From: Candidatus Bathyarchaeota archaeon
GTDB lineage: Archaea; Thermoproteota; Bathyarchaeia; TCS64; PIYN01
Assembly (NCBI GenBank): GCA_003601775.1
Contig: PIYN01000012.1
Location: 1-64,000, forward strand
Length of the DNA: 64,000 nucleotides
Direction: 5' to 3'
The position numbers and the translations under genes were made by a program. A model generated the notes under the pieces. The model did no database searches and was not told where the DNA came from. It saw only the letters and a list, made by a program, of their open reading frames with translations. Of the stretch, positions 16,194 through 25,762 are shown piece by piece; the first letter of the stretch is position 1, and every line of letters starts with the position of its first letter.

Positions 16194-17372
16194 TCACCTC
16201 CCAACCAGCACCTCTCCATCCACGATGACCATCTCCACCTCCGTCATGGGGTCGAAGGGGTCTCCGCTGAGGATCCTCAGGTCGGCGTCCTTCCCCCTCT
16301 CGATGCTCCCCAGACGGTCTGCGACTCCCAGGATCTCAGCAGGTGTAATCGTCACGGCCTTGAGGGCTGCCTCCCAGGGAAGACCATGTTTCACGGCCAT
16401 GGCGGCACAGAGTGGAAGGAATCTTATCCCACTCCCCACGGCATCCGTCTGGATCGCGAACTTGACACCTGCCTCGTGAAGCACCTTCGGAGTCTCGAAG
16501 TTGAGTTCCCTCATCTCCCACTTCGGCCTCCCCATGAGGGAGGGGCCCCAGACGGCGGGGACACCCTTTGATGCGATCCACTTCGCGATCCTGTGCCCCT
16601 CCGTCGCGTGCTCCCAGGAGAGGCTGATGCCAAACTCCTCCGCGATCCTCACAGCCGTGGCGATATCATCGGCCCTATGGGCATGGACCCTCAGCGGGAT
16701 CTTCCCCTCCAAGACGAGTTGAAGGGTCTCCAGCTTCAGGTCCTTGTCGGGCATCTTTGAGGGGTCCTTCTTCGCCAGCTCCTTCTTCCTCATATAGTTC
16801 TGGGCCTTCACCAGCCACTCTCGGAGGAGGGCAGCGACGCCCATCCTGGTGGCGGGCATCCTCTTCAATCCTTGACCATAAACCCTGCGTGGGTTCTCCC
16901 CGAGGGCGACCTTCAGGCCCGAGGGGTTTCGAAGGACCATCTCGTCCACCGTCGTCTTCGGGGCCGTCTTCACCACCACCCCGGTCCCCCCTATGACGTT
17001 GGCGCTCCCCGGGAGGATCTGGGCCGTCGTGACGCCCGTCTCGAGGGCCGCTTGAAGGCCCTTCTCATCGGCGTTCGCCTTTATCGCATCGATCGCCCTC
17101 AGATGGGGCGTGACGGGGTCAGTTGCCTCGTTCCCATCGCTCCCAGCCCATCCGACGCTCTCCTCGATGATTCCTATGTGACAGTGGGCCTCGACCAGAC
17201 CTGGCATCACGACCTTTCCGGTCGCGTCGATGACCTCGGCACCCTCCGGAATCCGGACGTCCCTTCCAACCTCGACGATCTTGCCCCCCTCGACGAGGAT
17301 CACGCCCTCCTCGATGATCCCCTTCGTCACGGTCAGTATCCTACCACCCTTAATGGCTAACAATCGCATCAC
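16194..17372 (-). CDS. Amidohydrolase (imidazolonepropionase-like), copy 2
   Basis: 392-aa paralogue of the preceding gene, probably co-transcribed as the first of the pair. It carries the intact motif EAHCHIG, plus [15 protein letters not shown] and QTDAV. The two copies share patches of near-identical DNA (for example 16259-16313 against 15091-15145) inside more divergent sequence. Possible substrates include cyclic amides or dipeptide-like compounds, but nothing here decides. The region upstream (17373-17464) is AT-rich and probably holds the promoter. Confidence 0.86.
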   Translation of the reverse strand: MMRLLAIKGGRILTVTKGIIEEGVILVEGGKIVEVGRDVRIPEGAEVIDATGKVVMPGLVEAHCHIGIIEESVGWAGSDGNEATDPVTPHLRAIDAIKANADEKGLQAALETGVTTAQILPGSANVIGGTGVVVKTAPKTTVDEMVLRNPSGLKVALGENPRRVYGQGLKRMPATRMGVAALLREWLVKAQNYMRKKELAKKDPSKMPDKDLKLETLQLVLEGKIPLRVHAHRADDIATAVRIAEEFGISLSWEHATEGHRIAKWIASKGVPAVWGPSLMGRPKWEMRELNFETPKVLHEAGVKFAIQTDAVGSGIRFLPLCAAMAVKHGLPWEAALKAVTITPAEILGVADRLGSIERGKDADLRILSGDPFDPMTEVEMVIVDGEVLVGR

Positions 17373-17464
17373 CTAATCAGTTATTCTCCTCAAAATAATA
17401 TAAAAAACTGCAAGTATCCTTTAGCAGAACAATTGCCTCTCTTATAACTAAGAATCTGGCGTTC

Positions 17465-18790
17465 TCAGGGGTAATGCCACCTATCGATAAGGCAGCCGTT
17501 AAAGCCTCTATTCTCCCGGCCATACCTCTGGAGGGGCTTCGTGAGGTGCCTCTGGGCCCTTGGAGGGGGTAGATACAGCCCCTCCCTTACCTCCCTCTTG
17601 AGGACGACCTCCCTCTTCCCCGCATCCCTCCTACGGAGCCCACATCTCCTGCATCTATAGCCCTGGCCCCTCCCCATGGACTCCATCCTCCGCCCGCATC
17701 TGGGGCAGAGGGGGTTCTCGTAGACGACCTTGGGCGCCAAGTGGAGGACCTCGAGCTTCTCCATGTTCAACGTCACCCCATGCCCCTCCCCCCGAAGCCT
17801 CACTCCTCCATAGACCCTTACGACGTCGCCGGGTACGAGGCTCCTCACGACCCTCCTGAAGTCTCCGGTCGGCTCGTAGGCGGCGCAGTCCACCTCGCCA
17901 CTCCCGTCGCCCACCCTCAGGATGACATGCCCCCCCTGGATCGTCCGAGGCTCCTCCAGGACGGTGCCCTCGATGATGGCTGGGTAGTGGGGCCTGAGGT
18001 CCGCTATCCGGCTCACGTTAGCGAGGTGGGCATCAGTCCCCTGGTTCGTCCTGTAGATGACCCACCTCTCTATGGGCTCCTCCACGATCAGCATCTGGAA
18101 GGCCTCGTAGACCGCCTCAGGGGTCTCCCCCCTGATCCCGAGGAGGACGGGGTCGGGTCCCCGGGGGGTTATGAGGACGCGGCGGGTCTGGGGGTCCACG
18201 TTGTTGAAGGTGAGGGGCCTCGTGGCATCATCCATCCTAAAGACGGAGTCCGCATCAACGCGGCGTCTCTTCCCACGGTTCTCCGGCGTCCTGTAGGCGA
18301 GGAGCTCGTAGGTATGGTCCCCGTCGAGGACTTCGCCGATGGCTGCCAGGGCGCCTATGAGCCCTCGCCCCTCCTTGAGGCCGAGGGCCGAGTCCCCGAA
18401 CCTCCTTATGAGGGCGATCGCCTCCTCCAACTCCACGAGGCCCGTTATAGCTCTCCTCGCGAACTTCCTCACCTCCGGTGGGACGTCGCCCACATGGATC
18501 ACCGCCCCGGGGTTCGTGTTCTTGCAGGTGAGGTCGGAGTTCTCCTCCAAGGTCTCGAAGATTACTTCCTCGACCTTCTCCAGCGCCTCGGGGGGGCATC
18601 GGACCCTGAGGCAGACGGCACCGTTCCCCCGGGTCTTCCAGGGGGCGTTGGGGTTCAGCCTGATGAGGTTTGGGTAGTCGATGAACTCGGTCCCCATCGC
18701 CAGGAGCCTCTCGACTAAGAGGGCGCCGAGGTAGGTGGTGCAGCCGCCCCTTGGTGAGTCCGTGTCATCGAGGCCTATGTGAACCTTCAT
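17465..18790 (-). CDS. tiaS: tRNA(Ile2) 2-agmatinylcytidine synthetase
   Basis: Archaeal enzyme that adds agmatine to C34 of tRNA-Ile(CAU), letting it read AUA. Its 441 aa match the family length. The N-terminus MKVHIGLDDTDSPRGGCTTY is diagnostic. The middle has an OB-fold region (VILRVGDGSGEVDCAAYEPTG), and the C-terminus a zinc ribbon with CPRCGRRMES and CRRCGLRRRD. The gene stands alone, with an AT-rich intergenic space at each end. Confidence 0.95.
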   Translation of the reverse strand: MKVHIGLDDTDSPRGGCTTYLGALLVERLLAMGTEFIDYPNLIRLNPNAPWKTRGNGAVCLRVRCPPEALEKVEEVIFETLEENSDLTCKNTNPGAVIHVGDVPPEVRKFARRAITGLVELEEAIALIRRFGDSALGLKEGRGLIGALAAIGEVLDGDHTYELLAYRTPENRGKRRRVDADSVFRMDDATRPLTFNNVDPQTRRVLITPRGPDPVLLGIRGETPEAVYEAFQMLIVEEPIERWVIYRTNQGTDAHLANVSRIADLRPHYPAIIEGTVLEEPRTIQGGHVILRVGDGSGEVDCAAYEPTGDFRRVVRSLVPGDVVRVYGGVRLRGEGHGVTLNMEKLEVLHLAPKVVYENPLCPRCGRRMESMGRGQGYRCRRCGLRRRDAGKREVVLKREVREGLYLPPPRAQRHLTKPLQRYGRENRGFNGCLIDRWHYP

Positions 18791-18912
18791 CCTCGCACCG
18801 AGTAAAGGACCTCCACCACCTAAAAGTTTCCCTCAAAATCGGGAGAGTGTAGGGTCGATAAGTTACTTCCCCTTCTTTTAATCTAAATTCTTAAAAATAA
18901 AAGGGGAGAGGT

Positions 18913-20142
18913 CTACCTCGCCCTCGTGTACTCCCTTCCGAGGAGCTCCCTCGCGATGACGATCCTCTGGATGTTCATAGTCCCCTCGGCGCCTATGCAG
19001 TAGGACATGACGCCCCTCAGGCCCATCTCCAGAGGACACTCCTTCGTGTAGCCGTAGGCCCCGAACCAGAGCATCGTGTCGTAGAAGATGTCGAAGGCCA
19101 GCTGGGGGGCGAGGAGCTTGCACATTGAGATCCACTTAGCACATTCCAGGGACATCGACCGATCGGGCATCTTCCCCTGCTCCGCCTTCTCATACTTCTT
19201 GTCCAACATCCAGGCCGTCTTGTAGACCAGCTGCTTCACCGCCTGCAACTTAGCATAGTCGTCGGCCAACTCAAATTGGATGCCCTGGAAGGCCGCGAGG
19301 GGCCTCTCGAAGGCTCTCCTCTCCTTGATGTACTCCATCCCGATCTCGAGGGCTCGCTCGGCGGCGCCGATGCAGCTCGCAGCGACGAGGAGCCTTGCGG
19401 CGTCGAAGCCCTCCATGGTGAGGTAGAAGCCCCATCCCTCCTCGCCCAGCTGATACTCCAGGGGGATCTTGACGTTGTTCATGGTGAAGCCGCCTGTGGA
19501 GATGGCCATGCGCCCCATGTCGTCGAAGCGCTTCGTGACCTCGACCCCTGGGGCGTCGATGGGGAGGTAGAAGGCCGTCATGCCCCTGTGTCCCTTCGAT
19601 CTGTCGTGGTAGGCGTTGCAGAAGTAGCCGCCGCCCATCTCCTTGCATTCCTCCGTCCCGCTGATGTAGGTCTTCTCGCCGTTCACGATCCAGTAGTCCC
19701 CCTCCCTCCTCATGGTGGACTTGAAGCCGGCGACATCTGACCCCCCTCCGGGCTCCGTGACCCCGATCCCTATGAAGGCCTCTCCACGAGCCGCCTTACG
19801 TAGGACCGCGTCCCTCACAGCATCCGTGGCGTACCTGTCCACGACGTATCCCCAGCTCGCCTGGACGAGGAAGAAGACGGGGAGGGCGATGGAGATGTCC
19901 CAGTAGCCGATCTCCTCCGCCGCGAGGGTCGTCGTCACCCAGTCCGCCCCGGCGCCGCCGTGCTCCTCGGGGAGGGTCATGCAGAGGAGACCCAGGTCCG
20001 CCAAACCCTTTATGAGTTCCTTGGGTATCTTCGCCTTGGTGTCGTTCTCCCTCACCTTCTCCAAGGGGAGGTTCCTCTCGAACCAGTCCTTGAGCGCCTG
20101 CCTGAAGAGTTCCTGTTCCTCTGTAAAGGAGAAATCTATCAT
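18913..20142 (-). CDS. Acyl-CoA dehydrogenase
   Basis: FAD enzyme that introduces the 2,3 double bond of acyl-CoA and passes electrons to ETF. Its 409 aa show the three family domains: an N-terminal helical region (FTEEQELFRQALKDWFE), the central β domain (GIGVTEPGGGSDVAGFKSTM, VNGEKTYISG) and the C-terminal helices ending with QRIVIARELLGREY. Genes for ETF and the other β-oxidation steps lie within 10 kb, which supports a catabolic role. The exact acyl substrate cannot be read from sequence. Confidence 0.92.
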   Translation of the reverse strand: MIDFSFTEEQELFRQALKDWFERNLPLEKVRENDTKAKIPKELIKGLADLGLLCMTLPEEHGGAGADWVTTTLAAEEIGYWDISIALPVFFLVQASWGYVVDRYATDAVRDAVLRKAARGEAFIGIGVTEPGGGSDVAGFKSTMRREGDYWIVNGEKTYISGTEECKEMGGGYFCNAYHDRSKGHRGMTAFYLPIDAPGVEVTKRFDDMGRMAISTGGFTMNNVKIPLEYQLGEEGWGFYLTMEGFDAARLLVAASCIGAAERALEIGMEYIKERRAFERPLAAFQGIQFELADDYAKLQAVKQLVYKTAWMLDKKYEKAEQGKMPDRSMSLECAKWISMCKLLAPQLAFDIFYDTMLWFGAYGYTKECPLEMGLRGVMSYCIGAEGTMNIQRIVIARELLGREYTRAR

Positions 20143-20252
20143 CCTAAACGCCTCTCCTTAATAGACCGTAGAATAGAATTTAAAGTTTGTCAGATTATAA
20201 ACCCTCTACTTCATATATCATCACTCTCAGATCTCTGAGGGGAGGGAAAGAT

Positions 20253-21038
20253 ATGGGAGTGTGGCCCGAGGGGAAGAGGTGTGCCGTCTTCCTCTCCTTC
20301 GACTATGATGCGGAGAGCGCGGAGGTCTGGAGGTTCCCGAAGGGCGTCATCGAGCAGTCGAAGGGGCAGTTTGCCCCGAGGGTCGCGATCCCGAGGATCC
20401 TCGACCTCCTCGATAGGCTTGAGGTGAAGGTGACCTTCTTCGTCCCAGGGTGGACGGCCGAGACCTACCCGGAGACGGTCCAGGAGATCCTCTCGAGGGG
20501 GCATGAGGTCGGGGCCCACGGATACCTGCACAAGAAGCTGAATGAGGTCTCAGCGGAGGAAGAGGAGGAGATCTTCGAACGCATGATGACCGCCCTGACG
20601 GATGTGATGGGCGAGAAGCCCCTGGGTTTCAGGGCTCCCTACTGGCTCTACAGTGAGCGGACTATCGACCACCTCAAGAGATATGGCTTCTTCTACACCA
20701 GCGACTTCATGAATGATGATATGCCCTACATGCTGAGGTACAAGGGGGAGGAGACGGGGCTGGTGGAGCTCCCCGTGGAGTGGTTCCTCGACGACTGGGT
20801 CCTCTTCGAGACCCATAGGAAGACCTGCTCGGAGGTCTATGAGACCTGGCTGGGGGAGTTCGAGGGGATCCACGAGCTTGGCAGGTACCTCTGCCTCACC
20901 TTCCATCCCCAGACCATAGGGAGGATATCGAGGCTTAGGATGCTCGAGAGGCTGATCAGGGAGATGAAGAGGCGGGGCGACGTCTGGTTCCCGAGGGGTG
21001 TCGACCTGGCAAGGTGGTGGAAGGAAAGAAAGGCATAA
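20253..21038 (+). CDS. Polysaccharide deacetylase family protein
   Basis: NodB-type deacetylase of about 261 aa. Motif 1 is SFDYDAES, the metal-binding histidines are in HEVGAHGYLHKKL, and GFRAPYW is motif 3. The ATG at 20253 follows a GGGGAGGG Shine-Dalgarno; the longer in-frame extension to 20187 looks non-coding. Family members remove acyl groups from sugars or act on other amides (peptidoglycan-like or allantoin-like substrates). No secretion signal is visible. Confidence 0.83.
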   Translation: MGVWPEGKRCAVFLSFDYDAESAEVWRFPKGVIEQSKGQFAPRVAIPRILDLLDRLEVKVTFFVPGWTAETYPETVQEILSRGHEVGAHGYLHKKLNEVSAEEEEEIFERMMTALTDVMGEKPLGFRAPYWLYSERTIDHLKRYGFFYTSDFMNDDMPYMLRYKGEETGLVELPVEWFLDDWVLFETHRKTCSEVYETWLGEFEGIHELGRYLCLTFHPQTIGRISRLRMLERLIREMKRRGDVWFPRGVDLARWWKERKA

Positions 21039-21082
21039 GGGTCCTTCTCACGGCCCTCTGCAGGGGATGAGAAAGAATCACT

Positions 21083-21844
21083 CTATTTTCTCCTTTTTAT
21101 CGCCTCTACCAGCCGAGGCAGGGCCTCGCCTGAGGGCGCCCTTATGATGATGTCGCAGAGGGGCGTGAGCTCCGTCTCCCTGGGGTTGACCTCTATGAGG
21201 ACCCCTCCAGACTGTTTGACGGCGATGGGGAGGGAGGCTGCGGGGTAGACGACCCCCGAGGTCCCAATGACGAGCATGCAGTCGCACTTCGCGGTCTCAT
21301 CGTAACACCTCCTCAGGACGTCCGGGGGGATGGGCTCGCCGAACATGACGGTATCACTCTTTATCAGACCGCCGCAGAGGGGGCACCTCGGGGGGATCTC
21401 CTCGATCCTGAAGGACTCCCTGTCGAACCGACTGTGACAGGAGATGCACCTCAGCTTATAGGCGTTCCCATGGATCTCGATGACGTTCCTGCTGCCTGCT
21501 TGGAAGTGTAGGTTATCTATGTTCTGCGTAATCAGCGCCCTGAGGATACCCATCCGCTCCAGCTCCGCCAGAGCGTAGTGCCCCGGATTCGGCCTCGCCC
21601 TCCTGAGGGCTTCCCCGAGACCCCCTGGCCGGGAGACCCCCCTCAGCCTCCTCTCCCACCAACCCTTCGGGTCGGCCTTGAACCGCTCAAAGCCCCTCAT
21701 ATCCGGTTCGCCGAAGCGGGTCCAGAGGCCGCCTGGACCCCTGAAGGGGGGTATCCCGCTCTCCACTGAGACCCCTGCCCCCGTCAGGGCCACGACATAC
21801 CTTGCTCTCAGGATCGCCTCCACGGCGGCCTCTATCTCCTCCAT
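21083..21844 (-). CDS. NAD-dependent protein deacylase, Sir2 family
   Basis: 253-aa sirtuin. The NAD motif GAGVSVESGIPPFRG is near residue 22, with TQNIDNLH and the catalytic-base segment IHGN. A zinc site is made by CISC and CPLCGG. It may deacylate proteins such as Alba or acyl-CoA synthetases; its position between the β-oxidation genes makes an acyl-CoA link attractive, but that is inference. Confidence 0.93.
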   Translation of the reverse strand: MEEIEAAVEAILRARYVVALTGAGVSVESGIPPFRGPGGLWTRFGEPDMRGFERFKADPKGWWERRLRGVSRPGGLGEALRRARPNPGHYALAELERMGILRALITQNIDNLHFQAGSRNVIEIHGNAYKLRCISCHSRFDRESFRIEEIPPRCPLCGGLIKSDTVMFGEPIPPDVLRRCYDETAKCDCMLVIGTSGVVYPAASLPIAVKQSGGVLIEVNPRETELTPLCDIIIRAPSGEALPRLVEAIKRRK

Positions 21845-21900
21845 CCTCCAGACCCCTCTCTGGGGTGCTCGGGAAGACCTCTTGGGCCCGCTCCAGCCGC

Positions 21901-22887
21901 TTACTTGCCCAGCTTCTCCTTCAGGGCCTTCGTCAGGGCGGGGACCACCTTGTAGAGGTCGCCCACGATCCCGTAGTCCGCTATGTTGAAGATCGGCGCC
22001 TCCTCATCGCTGTTTATCGCCACGATGACCTTGGCGTCCCTTATCCCCGCTACGTGCTGGATCGTCCCCGAGATCCCGCAGGCGATGTAGAGGTCGGGCT
22101 TGACCTTATGCCCCGAGAGGCCGATCCACTCCTCGAGCCAGTGGTAGTCCGCTGCGAGCGGCCTTGTGCACCCCACCCTCGCCCCGAGGACCTCCGCGAG
22201 CTCCTCCAGCAGCTTCAGGTCCTCCCTCTTCTTGATCCCCCTACCTCCGGCCACGATGACGGGGGCGTCCTCGATCCTGAAGCCCGCCCTCCGCTTCTCC
22301 TTCCTCTCCACGACCCTGACCCTGGGCTCCGGGACCTCGACCTCCAGGGCCACAACCTCACCGCGCCTCTCAGCGGGCTCGGGCCTCTCGTAGACCCTCG
22401 GGGGGATGGTCGCCATCTGCGGCTTCCTCAGGCAGACCTCCTCCGCGACGGTCGAGCCCCCGTAGGTCAGGCGCCTCCCCACGAGCCGTCCCTCCTCGTC
22501 CACTTCCAGGGAGATGCAGTCGGTCATACAACCCGTCTCAAGGGCGGCCGCCACCCTCGGGGCGAGCTCCTTCCCCCTCTTCGTCCCCCCGATGAGGAGG
22601 ACCTCCGGGGGCTCAGCCTCAACGACCCTCAGGAGGGCTGCCTTGTAGGTCTCGACGTTGAAGTCCGCCAGCCTCGGGTTCTCCAGGACATACACCCTAT
22701 CAGCCCCGTGCCTAATTGCCTCCTCCCTCCTCTCCCCGCCGACCTCGCCACCGATCAGGACCGCTGAGAGGGGGGCGCCGAGTTTGTCAGCCAGCCCCCG
22801 CCCCGCTGCGAGGAGCTCGAGGAGGAGACTTGGGTTCTCAGAGTAGACCATCACGCCCCTGAAACTTGATCCATTCATCTCCGTCAC
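21901..22887 (-). CDS. etfA: Electron transfer flavoprotein, alpha subunit
   Basis: 328 aa. The C-terminal FAD domain contains VAGGRGIKKREDLKLLEELA, GCTRPLAADYHWLEEWIGLSG and the end INSDEEAPIFNIADYGIVGD. With the beta subunit it accepts electrons from acyl-CoA dehydrogenase. Its start overlaps the stop of etfB by 4 bp, so the two are translationally coupled. No extra ferredoxin domain is present. Confidence 0.94.
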   Translation of the reverse strand: MTEMNGSSFRGVMVYSENPSLLLELLAAGRGLADKLGAPLSAVLIGGEVGGERREEAIRHGADRVYVLENPRLADFNVETYKAALLRVVEAEPPEVLLIGGTKRGKELAPRVAAALETGCMTDCISLEVDEEGRLVGRRLTYGGSTVAEEVCLRKPQMATIPPRVYERPEPAERRGEVVALEVEVPEPRVRVVERKEKRRAGFRIEDAPVIVAGGRGIKKREDLKLLEELAEVLGARVGCTRPLAADYHWLEEWIGLSGHKVKPDLYIACGISGTIQHVAGIRDAKVIVAINSDEEAPIFNIADYGIVGDLYKVVPALTKALKEKLGK

Positions 22888-23675
22888 CTCAGCACCCCTT
22901 CCTCCATGAGCTTCTCAACCAGCCTCTCGGCCGCCTCCTCCGGTGTCTCCGCCTCGATGATCATCTTCTTCCTCTCCATCTTGGGGGCCCTGACCTCCAG
23001 GATCTCCACGGCCGACCCCGCGGAGCCCACCTCTCCCTCAGAGAGGCCGAGGGCCTCCCTGTCCCACTCCTCTATCTTCTTCCGCGAAGCCCTCATGATG
23101 CTCATGAGGGAGGGGATCCTGGGCTCGTTGATCTCCCTCACGACCGTCACGACGGCGGGCATCGGGGCCTCGACCACCTCGTCCTCCTCCTCCAAGTCCC
23201 TCTCAGCCACGACCCGCCCCTCCTTGAGGTCGAGGCTCCTCACGTAGGTCAATTGCGGTAGCCCCAGGAGCTCGGCGACCCTCGGGCCCACCTGGGCTGA
23301 GAGGCTGTCGAGGGTCATCTCGCCGCAGAGGATGAGGTCGTACTCCCCGATCTTCCTTATCGCCGCGGCGAGTATCCGCGAAGTGGCGAGGGTATCCGAC
23401 CCCTCGAAGGCGGGGTCCTTCAGGAGGTAGGCCTCATCACAGCCCATCGCCAGGGCCTCGCGGAGGGCCGTCCGTGTCTTGTCGTCCCCCAGGGAGAGGA
23501 CGGCGACCTTCCCCCCATGCTTCTCCTTCAACTGAACAGCGGCCTCCACCGCCCTCTTATCCACGTCGCTGATCTTCCTGGGGAGCCCCGCGAGGATCGG
23601 ACGCTGGGTCCTCGGGTCTACCTTTATCTCGGTCAGGTCCACGATGTCCTTGATGAGGACTATCACGTTGACCAA
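22884..23675 (-). CDS. etfB: Electron transfer flavoprotein, beta subunit
   Basis: 263 aa, with the beta-subunit opening VNVIVLIKDIVDLTEIKVDP, the DKRAVEAAVQLKEKHGG segment and GEMTLDSLSAQVGPRVAELLGLP. It binds AMP in classic ETF and may bind FAD in bifurcating forms; sequence reading alone does not settle which type this is. It is first in the etfBA pair and divergent from the 3-hydroxyacyl-CoA dehydrogenase gene. Confidence 0.93.
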   Translation of the reverse strand: MVNVIVLIKDIVDLTEIKVDPRTQRPILAGLPRKISDVDKRAVEAAVQLKEKHGGKVAVLSLGDDKTRTALREALAMGCDEAYLLKDPAFEGSDTLATSRILAAAIRKIGEYDLILCGEMTLDSLSAQVGPRVAELLGLPQLTYVRSLDLKEGRVVAERDLEEEDEVVEAPMPAVVTVVREINEPRIPSLMSIMRASRKKIEEWDREALGLSEGEVGSAGSAVEILEVRAPKMERKKMIIEAETPEEAAERLVEKLMEEGVLR

Positions 23676-23809
23676 GGATCTACACCCCTTTCTCAGAAGA
23701 ATAATTTGCTGGGATATTTAGTGTTTTTCCCAGTCATCTCCCCTTGAGGCGGGTCGGCGCTCGGAAAATCTTTAACCTTCTTAGGAGAATATGGAGGTGG
23801 AGAGGGAAG

Positions 23810-24949
23810 ATGAAGGTAGAGGATTTGAGGAAGATCGCCGTTCTGGGCGCGGGGGTCATGGGACACGGGATCGCCCAGGTCGCCGCGGTCGCGGGCTACA
23901 CCGTGGCCATGAGGGATATCTCCGAGGAGATCCTGGAGCGGGCCGTGGGGAACATCAGGCGGAGCCTGGAGAGGCTCGTCAGGAGGGGGCGTCTCAGCGA
24001 AGGGGATGTCGAGGCGACTCTCTCGAGGATCAGGACGACCTTGGACCTCAGGGAGGCCGTGGGGGACGCGGGCCTCGTCATCGAGGCCGTCCCCGAGAGG
24101 TTGGACCTGAAGAAGAGGGTCTTCAAGGAGGTTGAGGAGGCAGCGCCAGAGAGGGCGGTCCTCGCCTCGAATACGTCGAGCCTCAGCATCACTGAGATAG
24201 CGGAGGCCGTTGAGGACCCGGGGAGGGTCGTGGGGATGCACTTCTTCAACCCTCCGGTCATCATGCGCCTCGTGGAGGTGGTGCCGGGGGAGAGGACCTC
24301 CAGGGAGACGGTGGAGTTCGCCCTCGGCTTCGTGAAGAAACTGGGGAAGACGCCCGTCTTGGTGAAGAGGGACAGCCCAGGCTTCATCGTCAACAGGGTC
24401 CTCGTCCCATACCTGAACGAGGCCGCCAAGATGGTGGATAGAGGGGAGGCCGAGGTCCTGGAGATCGACAGCGCGATGCAGTTCAAGGCCCGGTTCCCCA
24501 TGGGCCCCTTCCTCCTCTCAGACCTCATAGGGATAGACATCGTCCACCACATCCTCAAGGTCTTCGAGGAGAAACTCGGGCCCTTCTACAAGCCCTCGGA
24601 GTCCATAGAAAGGCTCTACAGGGAGGGGAAGCTCGGCAGGAAGACGGGGGAGGGCTTCTACAACTACAGGGAGGGACGCCCCCAGGTCCCGGAGGAGGCC
24701 GGGAGGGGCTTCGACGTGAATCGGCTCTTGGCGCTGATGGTCAACGAGGCCGCGAAGGTCGTCTCAGAGGGGGTCGCGGAGATCGAGGACGTCGATACGG
24801 CGATGAAGCTGGGGGCGAACCTCCCGGAGGGACCCTTCGAGGCCGCGAGGAGGATCGGCGTAGGAAGGCTGACGGAGGTGCTGAGGGAGCTGGAGGAGAG
24901 GTATGGGGAGGGGTATGCGCCCTCCCCCCTCCTCTCCAGCCTGAAGTAG
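23810..24949 (+). CDS. 3-hydroxyacyl-CoA dehydrogenase
   Basis: NAD enzyme that oxidises 3-hydroxyacyl-CoA in β-oxidation. The Rossmann motif IAVLGAGVMGHGIAQ opens the protein, followed by SNTSSLSITEIA and HFFNPPVIMRLVEVV with the catalytic His. Two C-terminal helical domains follow, the second from about residue 300. The ATG at 23810 has a GGAGAGGG ribosome site; an in-frame extension upstream is unlikely. Many archaeal versions are fused to enoyl-CoA hydratase; here the hydratase is a separate gene directly downstream. Confidence 0.93.
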   Translation: MKVEDLRKIAVLGAGVMGHGIAQVAAVAGYTVAMRDISEEILERAVGNIRRSLERLVRRGRLSEGDVEATLSRIRTTLDLREAVGDAGLVIEAVPERLDLKKRVFKEVEEAAPERAVLASNTSSLSITEIAEAVEDPGRVVGMHFFNPPVIMRLVEVVPGERTSRETVEFALGFVKKLGKTPVLVKRDSPGFIVNRVLVPYLNEAAKMVDRGEAEVLEIDSAMQFKARFPMGPFLLSDLIGIDIVHHILKVFEEKLGPFYKPSESIERLYREGKLGRKTGEGFYNYREGRPQVPEEAGRGFDVNRLLALMVNEAAKVVSEGVAEIEDVDTAMKLGANLPEGPFEAARRIGVGRLTEVLRELEERYGEGYAPSPLLSSLK

Positions 24950-24964
24950 TCACCGGGGGTCCCC

Positions 24965-25762
24965 GTGGTGGGAGAGTTGGAGGAGAAACCTGTCCTGATC
25001 CGAAGGGAGGGGAACCTCGCGTGGATCCTCCTGAACAGGCCGAAGAAGCTCAACGCCCTGAATGCTGATATGCTCGACCTCCTGGAGTCGGCCCTCGAGG
25101 AGCTGGACTCCGATGAGGGGGTCCGCTGCATCCTCCTGAGGGGGGTCGGGGAGAGGGCCTTCTCGGCCGGCGCCGACGTCTCCTGGCTCTCGGGTCTCTC
25201 CGTTGAGGAGGCGAGGACCCAGGTCTCTGAGAAGGGGCATAGGGTCGTCATGAAGATCAGGGGGCTCTCTAAGCCGGTGATAGCCGTAGTCAACGGCTAC
25301 GCCCTCGGCGGAGGATGCGAGCTTGCCCTCGCCTGCGACCTCAGGATCGCCTCCGAGAAGGCACGGTTCTCCCAGCCGGAGATCAGGCTGGGCCTCATCC
25401 CGGGGTGGGGAGGGACCCAGCTCCTGCCGAGGGTCGTGGGGGCGACGAGGGCCGGGGAGATGATCCTGCTTGGAGGGGCGGTCGACGCGGAGGAGGCCCA
25501 TAGGATGGGACTGGTGAATAGGGTCGTCCCCCCTGAGAAGCTGGACGAGGAGGCCGTGAGGGTGGCCGAGGCCCTGGCCTCGGGGCCGCCGAGGGCGCTG
25601 GCCGTGGCGAAACGCCTTCTGAACCTCAGCCTTCAGGGGCCCCTGGAGGAGGGGTTGAGGGAGGAGGCTGAGGGCTTCTCGAGCCTCTTCTCCACCGAGG
25701 ACTTCAAGGAGGGCGTCGCCGCCTTCAGGGAGAAGCGGAGGCCCGAGTTCAAGGGGAGGTAG
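24965..25762 (+). CDS. Enoyl-CoA hydratase/isomerase family protein
   Basis: Crotonase-fold protein of 265 aa that hydrates trans-2-enoyl-CoA. It has the CoA-binding and oxyanion segments GERAFSAGADVSWL and VNGYALGGGCELALACDLRIAS, and the catalytic-Glu region FSQPEIRLGLIPGWGGTQLL. The gene begins 15 bp after the dehydrogenase and should be co-transcribed. Its end overlaps the convergent DUF35 gene by 14 bp. Confidence 0.92.
   Translation: MVGELEEKPVLIRREGNLAWILLNRPKKLNALNADMLDLLESALEELDSDEGVRCILLRGVGERAFSAGADVSWLSGLSVEEARTQVSEKGHRVVMKIRGLSKPVIAVVNGYALGGGCELALACDLRIASEKARFSQPEIRLGLIPGWGGTQLLPRVVGATRAGEMILLGGAVDAEEAHRMGLVNRVVPPEKLDEEAVRVAEALASGPPRALAVAKRLLNLSLQGPLEEGLREEAEGFSSLFSTEDFKEGVAAFREKRRPEFKGR

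Noticed and set aside
22884-23675. Calling the ETF bifurcating
   Set aside because: The second-FAD signature could not be judged with confidence by eye, so only ETF is called.
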